From Bog-159 sp049511415 (GTDB taxonomy: Bacteria; Acidobacteriota; Terriglobia; Bryobacterales; Bryobacteraceae), in contig JBEKYC010000048.1 in assembly GCA_049511415.1 (NCBI GenBank), forward strand, positions 1 through 58,090: a stretch of DNA of 58,090 nt. Direction: 5' to 3'. Both the position numbers and the translations under genes were made by a program. This document shows positions 45,157 through 52,716 of this stretch, one piece after another. The notes under the pieces were generated by a model. That model had not been told where the DNA came from and did no database searches. It worked only from the letters and a program-made list of their open reading frames with translations. Each line of letters starts with the position of its first letter. Position 1 is the first letter of the stretch.

Positions 45157-46007
45157 CGGCCGGTTTCCACCATGTCCTCTTGGTTTTCCGCCACCGGATC
45201 GCGCAGAAATTGCTGGATGTGTTCGGTCAATAATTCAGGCTGCTCCAGCGGCCCAAAATGCTCGCCGCCCGGCAGCAGCACCGGTTTGCAATTGGGTAGG
45301 GCCGTGTGCAGAAATTCGTAGGAGCTGATGAAGTGTGAGTTGCGCCCGTAAACCAGCAGTGTGGGAGTTTGAATCGTGCGTACCGCGTCCAACGTCATCT
45401 CGCCCACCACTTCGTAATCCTTCAGCAGCGTTGTGTTGCGGATCAGGTGCAGCAGCGGCTCGCGATTGCGCGGCAGACCGCGCGCCGGACCGTAAAACTT
45501 GGGAGTCTCCAGGCTCAACTGCAGCAGAAATTCGGCATCCGTGCGCTTGTCTTCGGGAACATGAATGCCTACCTCTTCCAGCTTCGCGACCCACGCGGCC
45601 CAGCCGATCCAATCCTTGTCGTTACGCAGATGCACCAACGCGGCCAACCCCGGCTCCAGGGCCAGCAGTTTGGGCACACGCCCGGGATAGAGCATGCTGA
45701 AATACATGGCGATATCCGCGCCGAAGCTGTGGCCAATCAGGATGGGCCGCTCGATGCCCATTTCATCCAGAAAGCAGCGCAGATCCTCGACCATATCCGA
45801 GGTCTTGTAACCGGTGAGTGGAACGTCACTGTATCCGTGACCGCGCAAATCGTACGTCGTGACCCGATATTCGCGGCGCAGGATCGGGGCCATATAAAGA
45901 TGCCAGACCGCCAAGTTCCCCAGAAAGCCGTGCAGCATCACGACGTCGGGACCCATGCCGACCGTGATGTAATGCAGATTCATTCCATTTGCATTGATCT
46001 TTGGCAT
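45153..46007 (-). CDS. Alpha/beta hydrolase (thioesterase- or esterase-like)
   Basis: 284 residues. Oxyanion LHGFLG (about 25-30), nucleophile elbow GHSFG (Ser about 93), acid residue region after VYGRNSHF, and His in PGGEHFG (about 250). No signal peptide, so cytoplasmic. Length and motifs fit the general esterase/haloperoxidase group that includes proofreading type II thioesterase-like and product-release enzymes. It sits between the phosphodiesterase and transporter genes in the operon, which suggests release or trimming of a carrier-bound acyl chain, but this is inference. Confidence 0.88.
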   Translation of the reverse strand: MPKINANGMNLHYITVGMGPDVVMLHGFLGNLAVWHLYMAPILRREYRVTTYDLRGHGYSDVPLTGYKTSDMVEDLRCFLDEMGIERPILIGHSFGADIAMYFSMLYPGRVPKLLALEPGLAALVHLRNDKDWIGWAAWVAKLEEVGIHVPEDKRTDAEFLLQLSLETPKFYGPARGLPRNREPLLHLIRNTTLLKDYEVVGEMTLDAVRTIQTPTLLVYGRNSHFISSYEFLHTALPNCKPVLLPGGEHFGPLEQPELLTEHIQQFLRDPVAENQEDMVETGR

Positions 46008-46025
46008 CGTTTACGAGACAGCCTG

Positions 46026-47630
46026 TTATTCGATGTACCCCAGCTCGCGTAATCTTTCTAGAACTGTCTCCTCATCCTCCACTTCGGTGGCCACAGTCCC
46101 ATTAGCGGCCGGGCTTCCCGGCGCCGTCGCCCCCGATACTTTTCGCACAGGATGTTCTTTGAGATAATCGGCCTGGTAAATCTCCTCGGGAACCCGGCCC
46201 TGCAGTTCTTCCGGAACTGGCAAACCCAGACTATAGAGTACCGTAGGAGCTACATCCAGAATCGATAACTCGTTGGCGGCCAGCCCCTGGCGGATGGCCG
46301 GGCCGCGCGCGCCGAAGATCCCCACCGGCCGGTGCGAACCCGAAACCGCCGGCCGCTTGGACACGGCCTCGGGAGAAGGCAAGATCGACATCAGGCCGCC
46401 ATCGTTCAGGATCAGGGTCAAGTCCGGCGCGGCATCATGATGCGGACCCTGGAAAACTTCGTCGCGATTATAGATCTCACTCACTAACGGTGCGCCCGTG
46501 CGCAGGTCTTTAATGGTGCGCAGATCGTCGGTGAGCTTCTGGCGGAAAGCCACATACTCGGAAGCCGGAACTCCGGGTGAAGTCCCGTCGCTCACCACGA
46601 TGTAAATACCGTTACTGGTGGGCGTGGTGGCGAAAGCCTTGGTCTTGTTCCAATCCATCAGCCAGGTGTGTTTGGCGACTTGCCCCACCCCCAGCAGCGC
46701 GCCTTGCGTATCACGGGACGCAGCCGCGTCGGACCAGGCCAGATACCCGTGCTGTTCCAGCCACGTATTGATGTGCAGCACGTCGTACGTAGGGCCGAAA
46801 CCATGGTCTGACGCGATCACCACGGTAGCCTCGGGCCCCGCCAAGTCGCACATTTGCTTTAGCAGATTATCAACGCAGCCAAAGTAATTGAGGGCCAGCT
46901 TGCGAATCTCGAATTCCCAATCCTCGGTGAGCGGCTTGTCGTCCTGCGGGCGCAGGAAACGCCAGCAGAGATGCTGCAGTTTGTCGACGCCGTCAAACAA
47001 TACGGAGGTCAATTCGGAAGGATCTTCCAAACTGAGATGCCGCAACACATGAAACAGGTTCTGCTCCCGGCGCGCATGCAATTCGATCCAAGGCCCCAAT
47101 TCCAGGTGATCGGAGATGCCTTCCGTGGCCTTTTCCTCCAGCTTGATGTCCATGGCCAGCTCGCGCTGGTTGAAACCGGGGATGGCTTTCAGCTTGTCGA
47201 AGAGTCCTTCCGGCCAGCACGCCAGGCGCAACTGCTTCCATGGCACCCAGCCCGGCACCACGTACCCGGAAATATGCGGCGGCGGAAACATAGCCGGAAA
47301 ATTGATGGTGGTAGTGCGCAAGCCGCCGGCGGATGCCAGCGACCAGATCGTCTCGCACTGCACATCGTTGGAATTGAAAAAACGAATATGCCGCGTGACC
47401 GGGGAATCCATGCGGAAGAAATCGAAGACGCCGTGCTGGCCGGGCGTCCGTCCGGTCATCAGCGAGGTCCACGCCGGCGGTGTCAGCGGCGGCACGATGG
47501 TGCGCAGTCCCGCCCGCACGCCGCCGCAGAAAAACGACTTCAGGAATGGCATGACGCCCTGTTCCATGAGCGGATCGAGAACGGCAAAGGTCGCGCCATC
47601 CAATCCGATGAGCAGCGTCCGTATGCTCAT
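46026..47630 (-). CDS. Type I phosphodiesterase/nucleotide pyrophosphatase-like enzyme
   Basis: 534 residues of the alkaline phosphatase superfamily. LLIGLDGATF gives the first metal Asp (Asp11). PPAWTSLMTGRTPGQHGVFDF holds the nucleophile Thr55 or Ser56. Second metal site: ASDHGFGPTYDVLHIN. C-terminal region (VSGSHRPVGIFGARGPAIRQG, LDVAPTVLYSLGLPVP) gives the last metal His. No signal peptide. Start overlaps the PPTase stop by ATGA. Family members cleave phosphodiesters or transfer phosphate or sulfate groups. A second, diverged copy is at 52717-54129. Confidence 0.85.
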   Translation of the reverse strand: MSIRTLLIGLDGATFAVLDPLMEQGVMPFLKSFFCGGVRAGLRTIVPPLTPPAWTSLMTGRTPGQHGVFDFFRMDSPVTRHIRFFNSNDVQCETIWSLASAGGLRTTTINFPAMFPPPHISGYVVPGWVPWKQLRLACWPEGLFDKLKAIPGFNQRELAMDIKLEEKATEGISDHLELGPWIELHARREQNLFHVLRHLSLEDPSELTSVLFDGVDKLQHLCWRFLRPQDDKPLTEDWEFEIRKLALNYFGCVDNLLKQMCDLAGPEATVVIASDHGFGPTYDVLHINTWLEQHGYLAWSDAAASRDTQGALLGVGQVAKHTWLMDWNKTKAFATTPTSNGIYIVVSDGTSPGVPASEYVAFRQKLTDDLRTIKDLRTGAPLVSEIYNRDEVFQGPHHDAAPDLTLILNDGGLMSILPSPEAVSKRPAVSGSHRPVGIFGARGPAIRQGLAANELSILDVAPTVLYSLGLPVPEELQGRVPEEIYQADYLKEHPVRKVSGATAPGSPAANGTVATEVEDEETVLERLRELGYIE

Positions 47631-48703
47631 TGAATCCGCCTTGCGCCACTATCCGCGCCGGCGGACCCGGGCAGGTGCGTATCCACGAAATCGGTGAGTT
47701 CATTGAGCGACAAATCGCGCTGCTGCTGGCCGATCTCCGCCAGCAGCTCCGCGAAAGGCATCGGGGTCTGATAATGCTCCTGAATGGCGGTGCACAGAAC
47801 CACGGCTTCGAGCGATCCGTATCCCAGCTCGGTAAATAGCAACGATTCCGGGCCGATGGGATCGGTGTAATCCCAATCCTGCGCTAGCTCACCCAGTTTT
47901 TGCAGCAGGTAATCCAGTATTTCCTGCCGGCTTGGCCTCATTAGGACTGCTCCCTGTTGATAGATCATCGCAGAAAAAACAAAATTCGATTCACGCGCCG
48001 TGTAAACTCCGCACGATTTGCCGCCAAACTCTACCTTGATGAAACCGCTTGCGGCGTCCGCATTAGTGATACGAAAGGCCAGCAGGCCCGCGCTCAAGCC
48101 GCGTCCCAGCGCTTTGCCCACGGCTTCTTTGGCGCACCACATACGCAGCGCCCACTCCGGCGGCAGAGCCGCCGCCAGGCCGCGTTCCTCCCGGCTGAAT
48201 GCAACCGATTCGAAATCTTCGCGCCGCCGGGCGACACTCTCCAGATCGACCCCGACATTTGAATTCAGGGCCGCCAGCGCAATCGCGGTGCCGTCGCTGT
48301 GCGCGATCGAAACGTGGGGAAGACCCTCGTTTTTCGTCATCTCCCCAGCATCGCTAATTCTAACCTGTGGACACCCATAAGCATCCGGCACAACCTCGAT
48401 TGCAGCGCGGGACAACCGCAAATCCAACCGGCTTTCCAGCAGCCGGCGCACCGCTTCTTTGGCGGCGCATCGGCCCAACAGCCATTCGCGCCGGCGCTTT
48501 TCCACCCCGCGCATCGTCAGCCATTGCGCCCGCTCGCCGGAACTGAGTATTTCATCCGCCAATAACCCCGGCTCGCACGGGAACCCGTCCAGACGCCAGC
48601 ACACTGCCCCGTTAGAGGCTGCCCACACGTCCAGCGGTGACGCTGCGGGCGGGATCGCCCCCGTCACAGACGGATCGCGCTCAATGCTGCCAAAAGCACT
48701 CAT
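47627..48703 (-). CDS. Sfp-type PPTase fused to a C-terminal acyl carrier domain
   Basis: 358 residues from ATG 48703; a TTG at 48739 is an alternative. PPTase part (about 1-255): REWLLGRCAAKEAV, VSIAHSDGTAIALAAL (His135), GVDLE with Mg ligands Asp153 and Glu155, and WCAKEAVGKALGRGL. All key residues are present, so it should transfer 4'-phosphopantetheine from CoA to carriers. About 260-345 is a carrier domain with LGYGSLEAV, Ser297 the modification site. This fusion may self-prime. Directly follows the ACP-zinc-ribbon gene, so it is probably the dedicated activator of the operon's ACPs and possibly of the large synthases. Confidence 0.9.
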   Translation of the reverse strand: MSAFGSIERDPSVTGAIPPAASPLDVWAASNGAVCWRLDGFPCEPGLLADEILSSGERAQWLTMRGVEKRRREWLLGRCAAKEAVRRLLESRLDLRLSRAAIEVVPDAYGCPQVRISDAGEMTKNEGLPHVSIAHSDGTAIALAALNSNVGVDLESVARRREDFESVAFSREERGLAAALPPEWALRMWCAKEAVGKALGRGLSAGLLAFRITNADAASGFIKVEFGGKSCGVYTARESNFVFSAMIYQQGAVLMRPSRQEILDYLLQKLGELAQDWDYTDPIGPESLLFTELGYGSLEAVVLCTAIQEHYQTPMPFAELLAEIGQQQRDLSLNELTDFVDTHLPGSAGADSGARRIQ

Positions 48704-48728
48704 AATCGAAACAGTCGTGTAGAGCTGA

Positions 48729-49319
48729 CTACTGGACAACGGCGGCCGATACGGGGGCCCCCGCCGGCGGGTGGTATTCTTTATCGTAATACTCTCGCAC
48801 CCATTCGCGGTTTAACTCTTCTCCCGAACGGAGGGTGATCTCCTGTCCGCACTTCGAGCATTTCATACGAAAACCCTGCGAGGGCACCATGGCTCCGCGG
48901 CAGGCCCCGCAGGCGTCCGGCGTGTAATGCGCCAGACCTTGGACCATCCGCACCCATGTGCCGACCTTCAGAAAATAATGCTGCAAATCTCTAATAGCCA
49001 CGTCACCGGTAAAGGCGCCGGCGTCGGCTTCCGGCATGCGGCGCAACACGAGCTGTTTGCCTGCCTCCGTCAGGTAACCGTCCTTCTCCAGAACGTCGGG
49101 GCCGAAGACTTCCACAGCGGTTTCCAGGATGGATTTGTCGGGCAGGAAAATGTGGAATTGCGTCTCCGTCTCCATCGTGATTTCGATTAGATCCAACGAT
49201 TCGGCGCCCAGATCGGTAAGTTGCGTGTCCATCTGAACTTGAGCAACGTCAACCCGCAGGCTCTTGGCGACGATCTGCGCGAATTTATCGAATACCTCCG
49301 GTTCGGTCATGTCTGGCAT
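48729..49319 (-). CDS. Acyl carrier protein with C-terminal zinc ribbon
   Basis: Start at 49319 with AGGAGG about 9 bp upstream; the open frame extends to 49505, but that part is antisense shadow of the KAS gene. 196 residues. Residues 1-85 are an ACP (FDKFAQIVAKSLRVD, DLGAESLDLIEI with Ser41). About 100-135 is a linker helix. Then C137-x2-C140 and C154-x2-C157 form a zinc ribbon. The last residues are acidic/aromatic (NREWVREYYDKEY). It starts 13 bp after the KAS gene. The ribbon may dock a partner enzyme or nucleic acid; I know of no described function for this fusion. Confidence 0.88.
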   Translation of the reverse strand: MPDMTEPEVFDKFAQIVAKSLRVDVAQVQMDTQLTDLGAESLDLIEITMETETQFHIFLPDKSILETAVEVFGPDVLEKDGYLTEAGKQLVLRRMPEADAGAFTGDVAIRDLQHYFLKVGTWVRMVQGLAHYTPDACGACRGAMVPSQGFRMKCSKCGQEITLRSGEELNREWVREYYDKEYHPPAGAPVSAAVVQ

Positions 49320-49332
49320 CAGGTTAATCCTC

Positions 49333-50616
49333 CTATCCGGCCACGGCACGCACGGCCAACACGGCGTTCTGTCCACCAAAAGCAAATGCATTGGCCAACG
49401 CCGCGCGCACTTTCGCGGGACGGCTCTGGTTCGGGACGTAATCGAGATCACACTGCGGATCCGGGGATCGCAGATGCATGGTGGGCGGCACGTGGCCCTC
49501 GGCAATGGCTTTTACTGCGCAAATCAGATTGCAGACGCCCGCCGCGGAAATGGTATGACCGATCTGACCTTTGTTCGAGGATACCATCAAACGTTGGGCA
49601 TGCGCGCCGAAAGCGCGTTTGATGGCAGCCGTCTCGATGGGGTCGTTCTTGGGGGTGGAAGTGCCGTGTGCGGCGATGTAGTCGACATCCTCGGGCGACA
49701 TCCCCGCCTGCTTCAGGGATATCGAAATGGCCCGCGCTTCCGCGCTGCCGTCCGGCGAAGGGTCGGTCAAAGTGTAGGCGTTCAGGCTGGAGCCGTAGCC
49801 GGCGAGTTCGGCATAGATCCGCGCACCCCGCGCCTGCGCGCTTTCGAAAGTCTCCAGAATGACGGCGCCACCGCCTTCACCCATAACGAAACCATCGCGC
49901 TGCCGGTCGAAGGGACGGGAGGCCAGCTCCGGATTGGCGTTCCGGCTCAGGGCGCCCAACAAGCTGAAGGCCAGGATCGGAAGCGGGCTCACCAGAGCGG
50001 CGGCGCCGCCGGCGACCATGACCCGCACCTTGCCCAACCGGACCAAACGAAAAGCTTCGCCGATGGCATGGGAACTGGCCGCGCATGCCGTATCCATCAC
50101 GAACGCCGGCCCGGCAAGCTTCAGTATCTTTGCCGGCACGCTGGCGATCATGTCGCCCAAGCGCCGATAGAAGCTGTTATCCGGCTGCCGTCCTTCGCGC
50201 GCGAAGCGGGCCATATCCAGCTCCGGACTGTCCGGTTTGCGAAGCTGGAAATAGTGCTTCATCAGATACATATCGAGGTAGTTGACGCTGGTCCCTACGG
50301 CGATACCGATCTGTTCCGGTGCGGGATCGGGAGCCGGCCCCGCGCGGTCCAACCCGGCATCCGCCAGCGCCTCCCGTACGACCGGCAGGAACAGCCGTAC
50401 ACCCCGCCGGCACCAAGCCGATGGAATACCATCGGATCCCGTCTCCCGCGGCACGTGCTTCACCTCGGCTACGACTTTTGTGTTGTATTCAGAAGGGTCC
50501 CAGAAGCTGAGCGCGGCGATACCGCTATCGCCCGCCAGTAAACGGCGCCAGCACGTGCGCAGGTCCGGACCAAGCGATGTGCTCATGCCCATTCCGGTAA
50601 TGACCACTCTGTGCAC
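49333..50616 (-). CDS. Beta-ketoacyl-ACP synthase (KAS II/FabF-like)
   Basis: 427 residues, GTG start. Complete Cys-His-His triad: Cys178 in DTACAAS, His317 in AAHGTST and His354 in KGQIGHT. ALSRNANPELASRPFDRQRDGFVMGEGGG and NAFAFGGQNAV are standard KAS II elements. It performs decarboxylative Claisen condensation on ACP-bound acyl chains. Followed by the ACP-zinc-ribbon gene at 13 bp, so that ACP is the likely partner. Probably a specialised condensing enzyme, not housekeeping FabF, because fabF is normally next to a plain acpP. Primary chain extension cannot be excluded. Confidence 0.93.
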   Translation of the reverse strand: MHRVVITGMGMSTSLGPDLRTCWRRLLAGDSGIAALSFWDPSEYNTKVVAEVKHVPRETGSDGIPSAWCRRGVRLFLPVVREALADAGLDRAGPAPDPAPEQIGIAVGTSVNYLDMYLMKHYFQLRKPDSPELDMARFAREGRQPDNSFYRRLGDMIASVPAKILKLAGPAFVMDTACAASSHAIGEAFRLVRLGKVRVMVAGGAAALVSPLPILAFSLLGALSRNANPELASRPFDRQRDGFVMGEGGGAVILETFESAQARGARIYAELAGYGSSLNAYTLTDPSPDGSAEARAISISLKQAGMSPEDVDYIAAHGTSTPKNDPIETAAIKRAFGAHAQRLMVSSNKGQIGHTISAAGVCNLICAVKAIAEGHVPPTMHLRSPDPQCDLDYVPNQSRPAKVRAALANAFAFGGQNAVLAVRAVAG

Positions 50617-50678
50617 GACTGTTGTCCGTTGCCACCTTTTAAACGACCACCCGCCGACGCGCGTGGTTCTTGCAAACC

Positions 50679-52445
50679 TTATACCGCGGCCTGCAGTTCC
50701 TCTTCTTCCTTCACGATTTCCGCCGTGTCCCGCAGCAGGAAGCCTTCGTTGATCAGATACTCCATGATGCGCTCGGCGTTGTACTGTGGTGTCTCTTTCC
50801 CGGTGTACAGATGAATTTCCGGATTCGCCGGCGACTCGTAAGGATCGTCCACGCCTGTAAAGCCCTTGATCACTCCAGCGCGGGCCTTACCGTAGAAGCC
50901 CTTCACATCGCGCTGTTCGCAGACTTCCACCGGCGTATCCACAAAGGTCTCGATGAACGCATCCTTGCGCATCATGGCGCGCACGCGGTTGCGGGTCTCC
51001 CGGTAAGGGCTCACCGCCGCGCAAATCACTGCGCCGTGATGCCGCACCAGCTCCGAAGCCACGTAGCCGATGCGCAAAATATTGGTGTCGCGATCTTCAC
51101 GGGAGAAACCCAGGCCCTTGGACAAGTGCGTACGCACCACGTCGCCGTCCAGAATCGTCACCTGCCGGCCATGCTCCATGAGCATGACCGTAAGAATATC
51201 GGCGATCGTACTTTTTCCAGCGCTGGGCAGACCCGTGAACCAGATGCAGAAACCCTGCTTGTTGCGCGCCGGGTACGCGGAACTCAGGATCTCGGCGGTT
51301 TCCTTGCGGGTGAACCAGGGAGGCAGCAACCGTCCCTTGGTCAGATAATTGTCGCGCACCTGTGTGCCTGAGATGGAGAACACTTTCCGGTTGGGCTGGA
51401 TTTCCGTGACCTGCTCGTAGCGGTCCTCGTCGGCCAGATAAACCATCTCTTCGTAAGGCAGACACTTCACGCCGATTTCTTCGCCATGTTGCTTCAGCAG
51501 TTCGCGGGCGGCCGCCGGATCGTAGAAAGCTTTGCCCTTCGAATTCTTGCCGGGGCCGGCATGATCGCGGCCCACGATCAAGTGGTTGCAGCCAAAATTC
51601 CGGCGGATGATCGCATGCCAGATAGCTTCCCGCGGTCCCGCCATGCGCATCGCCAGCGGCAGCAGACTCAGCAGCGTCTTGTTCGGATCGTAATAGTTTT
51701 CAACCAGCGCCTTGTAAATCCGCACGCGCGTATAGTGATCCACGTCGCCCGGCTTGGTCATGCCGACTACCGGGTTGAGGAGCAGGTTGGCGCCGGAATC
51801 TTGGGCGGCGCGCTTGGTGAGCTCCTCATGCGCGCGATGCATCGGATTGCGGGTCTGGAAAGCCACTACATCGGTATTCCCCATCTCTGAAAGCAGTGCG
51901 CGCACTTCCGCCGGCGTGCGCCGCAATTCCGGAAAGTCAAAATGTTGCGGCATCTCCAACACCTTGAGCGGTCCGCTCAGGCGATATTGACCCCAGGAGA
52001 GCATCTCCCGGTAGGTCGGGTGTTCCTCATCGGCGCATCCCAAGCCTTTGGCCGCTTCCTCGTGCGGGTCGGCTTCGAAAATCTCATCCACCCGCATCCA
52101 CGCGATCAGATTGTTATTGGCGTTGCGTAAAGCGATCTCCTGGCCCTCTTTGATGCCTTCGAGTTTGGCTACCGGCAAAGTGATCGGGATCGACCAGATC
52201 AACCCGTTCGCCAATCGCATGTTGTTCAGCACGCTGTCATAATCGGCCTTGCTCATGAAACTGTCGAGCGGGGAGAAGCCACCGGTCGCAAGCAATTCCA
52301 GGTCGCATAGACTGCGCGGGCTCAGTTGCAGGGTCGGCCCTTCACCGGCCCGGCGCGCCAAATCTTCCCTCTCGGCGCCGGTCACCAGCAGATCAATCAA
52401 TTTGCCGCCATAAGGCGAATTCAATTCTACTTTGTTCGATTTCAT
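50679..52445 (-). CDS. Bifunctional ATP sulfurylase/APS kinase
   Basis: 588 residues. N-terminal sulfate adenylyltransferase (1-390): PUA-like part, QTRNPMHRAHEE (197-208) and VGRDHAGPG (291-299), the ATP-binding motifs of the monomeric Sat family. C-terminal APS kinase (about 395-575): P-loop GLPSAGKST (405-413), LDGDVVRTHLSKGLGFSREDRDTNI, and SPYRETRNRVR. Together they convert sulfate and 2 ATP into PAPS. First gene of the packed operon, 62 bp before KAS, with GGAGAG before ATG. It may serve a sulfotransferase, or assimilation; no PAPS reductase or sulfotransferase is in the window. Confidence 0.95.
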   Translation of the reverse strand: MKSNKVELNSPYGGKLIDLLVTGAEREDLARRAGEGPTLQLSPRSLCDLELLATGGFSPLDSFMSKADYDSVLNNMRLANGLIWSIPITLPVAKLEGIKEGQEIALRNANNNLIAWMRVDEIFEADPHEEAAKGLGCADEEHPTYREMLSWGQYRLSGPLKVLEMPQHFDFPELRRTPAEVRALLSEMGNTDVVAFQTRNPMHRAHEELTKRAAQDSGANLLLNPVVGMTKPGDVDHYTRVRIYKALVENYYDPNKTLLSLLPLAMRMAGPREAIWHAIIRRNFGCNHLIVGRDHAGPGKNSKGKAFYDPAAARELLKQHGEEIGVKCLPYEEMVYLADEDRYEQVTEIQPNRKVFSISGTQVRDNYLTKGRLLPPWFTRKETAEILSSAYPARNKQGFCIWFTGLPSAGKSTIADILTVMLMEHGRQVTILDGDVVRTHLSKGLGFSREDRDTNILRIGYVASELVRHHGAVICAAVSPYRETRNRVRAMMRKDAFIETFVDTPVEVCEQRDVKGFYGKARAGVIKGFTGVDDPYESPANPEIHLYTGKETPQYNAERIMEYLINEGFLLRDTAEIVKEEEELQAAV

Positions 52446-52716
52446 GTCTCTCCGAAAAGCTCGATCCGATTATTTTTAGTTTCGCGACGGACGTGGACGC
52501 AACCCGATTCCAGGGGCCAGCGATTTAAAGGCAAAAACCGGACGCCTCTGCCTGACTGCATCTGGTTACCCAAAGACCCTCGCCATACCCAAAACCGATG
52601 CAGCTAAAAGGTTAGAATACTCCGTCAACCAGGGACTGCGACAGCTTTGCTAGTACCAGATTTTCGAATTCCGTTACCATCATTAACCAAGTACTAGATC
52701 TCGAAATGTACGCTTT
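52446..52716. other. Promoter-containing gap upstream of the sulfate-activation operon
   Basis: 271 bp without a gene between two same-strand genes. It holds a 7-bp inverted repeat, CTAGTAC (52650-52656) and GTACTAG (52691-52697), 34 bp apart. The operon promoter is expected here, but no clear -35/-10 pair was identified. The length, compared with the near-zero gaps inside the operon, suggests an independent transcript start. Confidence 0.4.

Noticed and set aside
49320..49505. N-terminal extension of the ACP-zinc-ribbon frame
   Set aside because: Overlaps the KAS gene in another frame, Arg/Cys-rich, and a strong AGGAGG supports the start at 49319.
49264..50541. 425-codon plus-strand open frame
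   Set aside because: Exact antisense shadow of the KAS II-like gene with its intact Cys-His-His triad.
52446..52716. Possible small RNA or riboswitch before the sulfate-activation operon
   Set aside because: Only one 7-bp inverted repeat and no known riboswitch-like conserved core or terminator could be seen.
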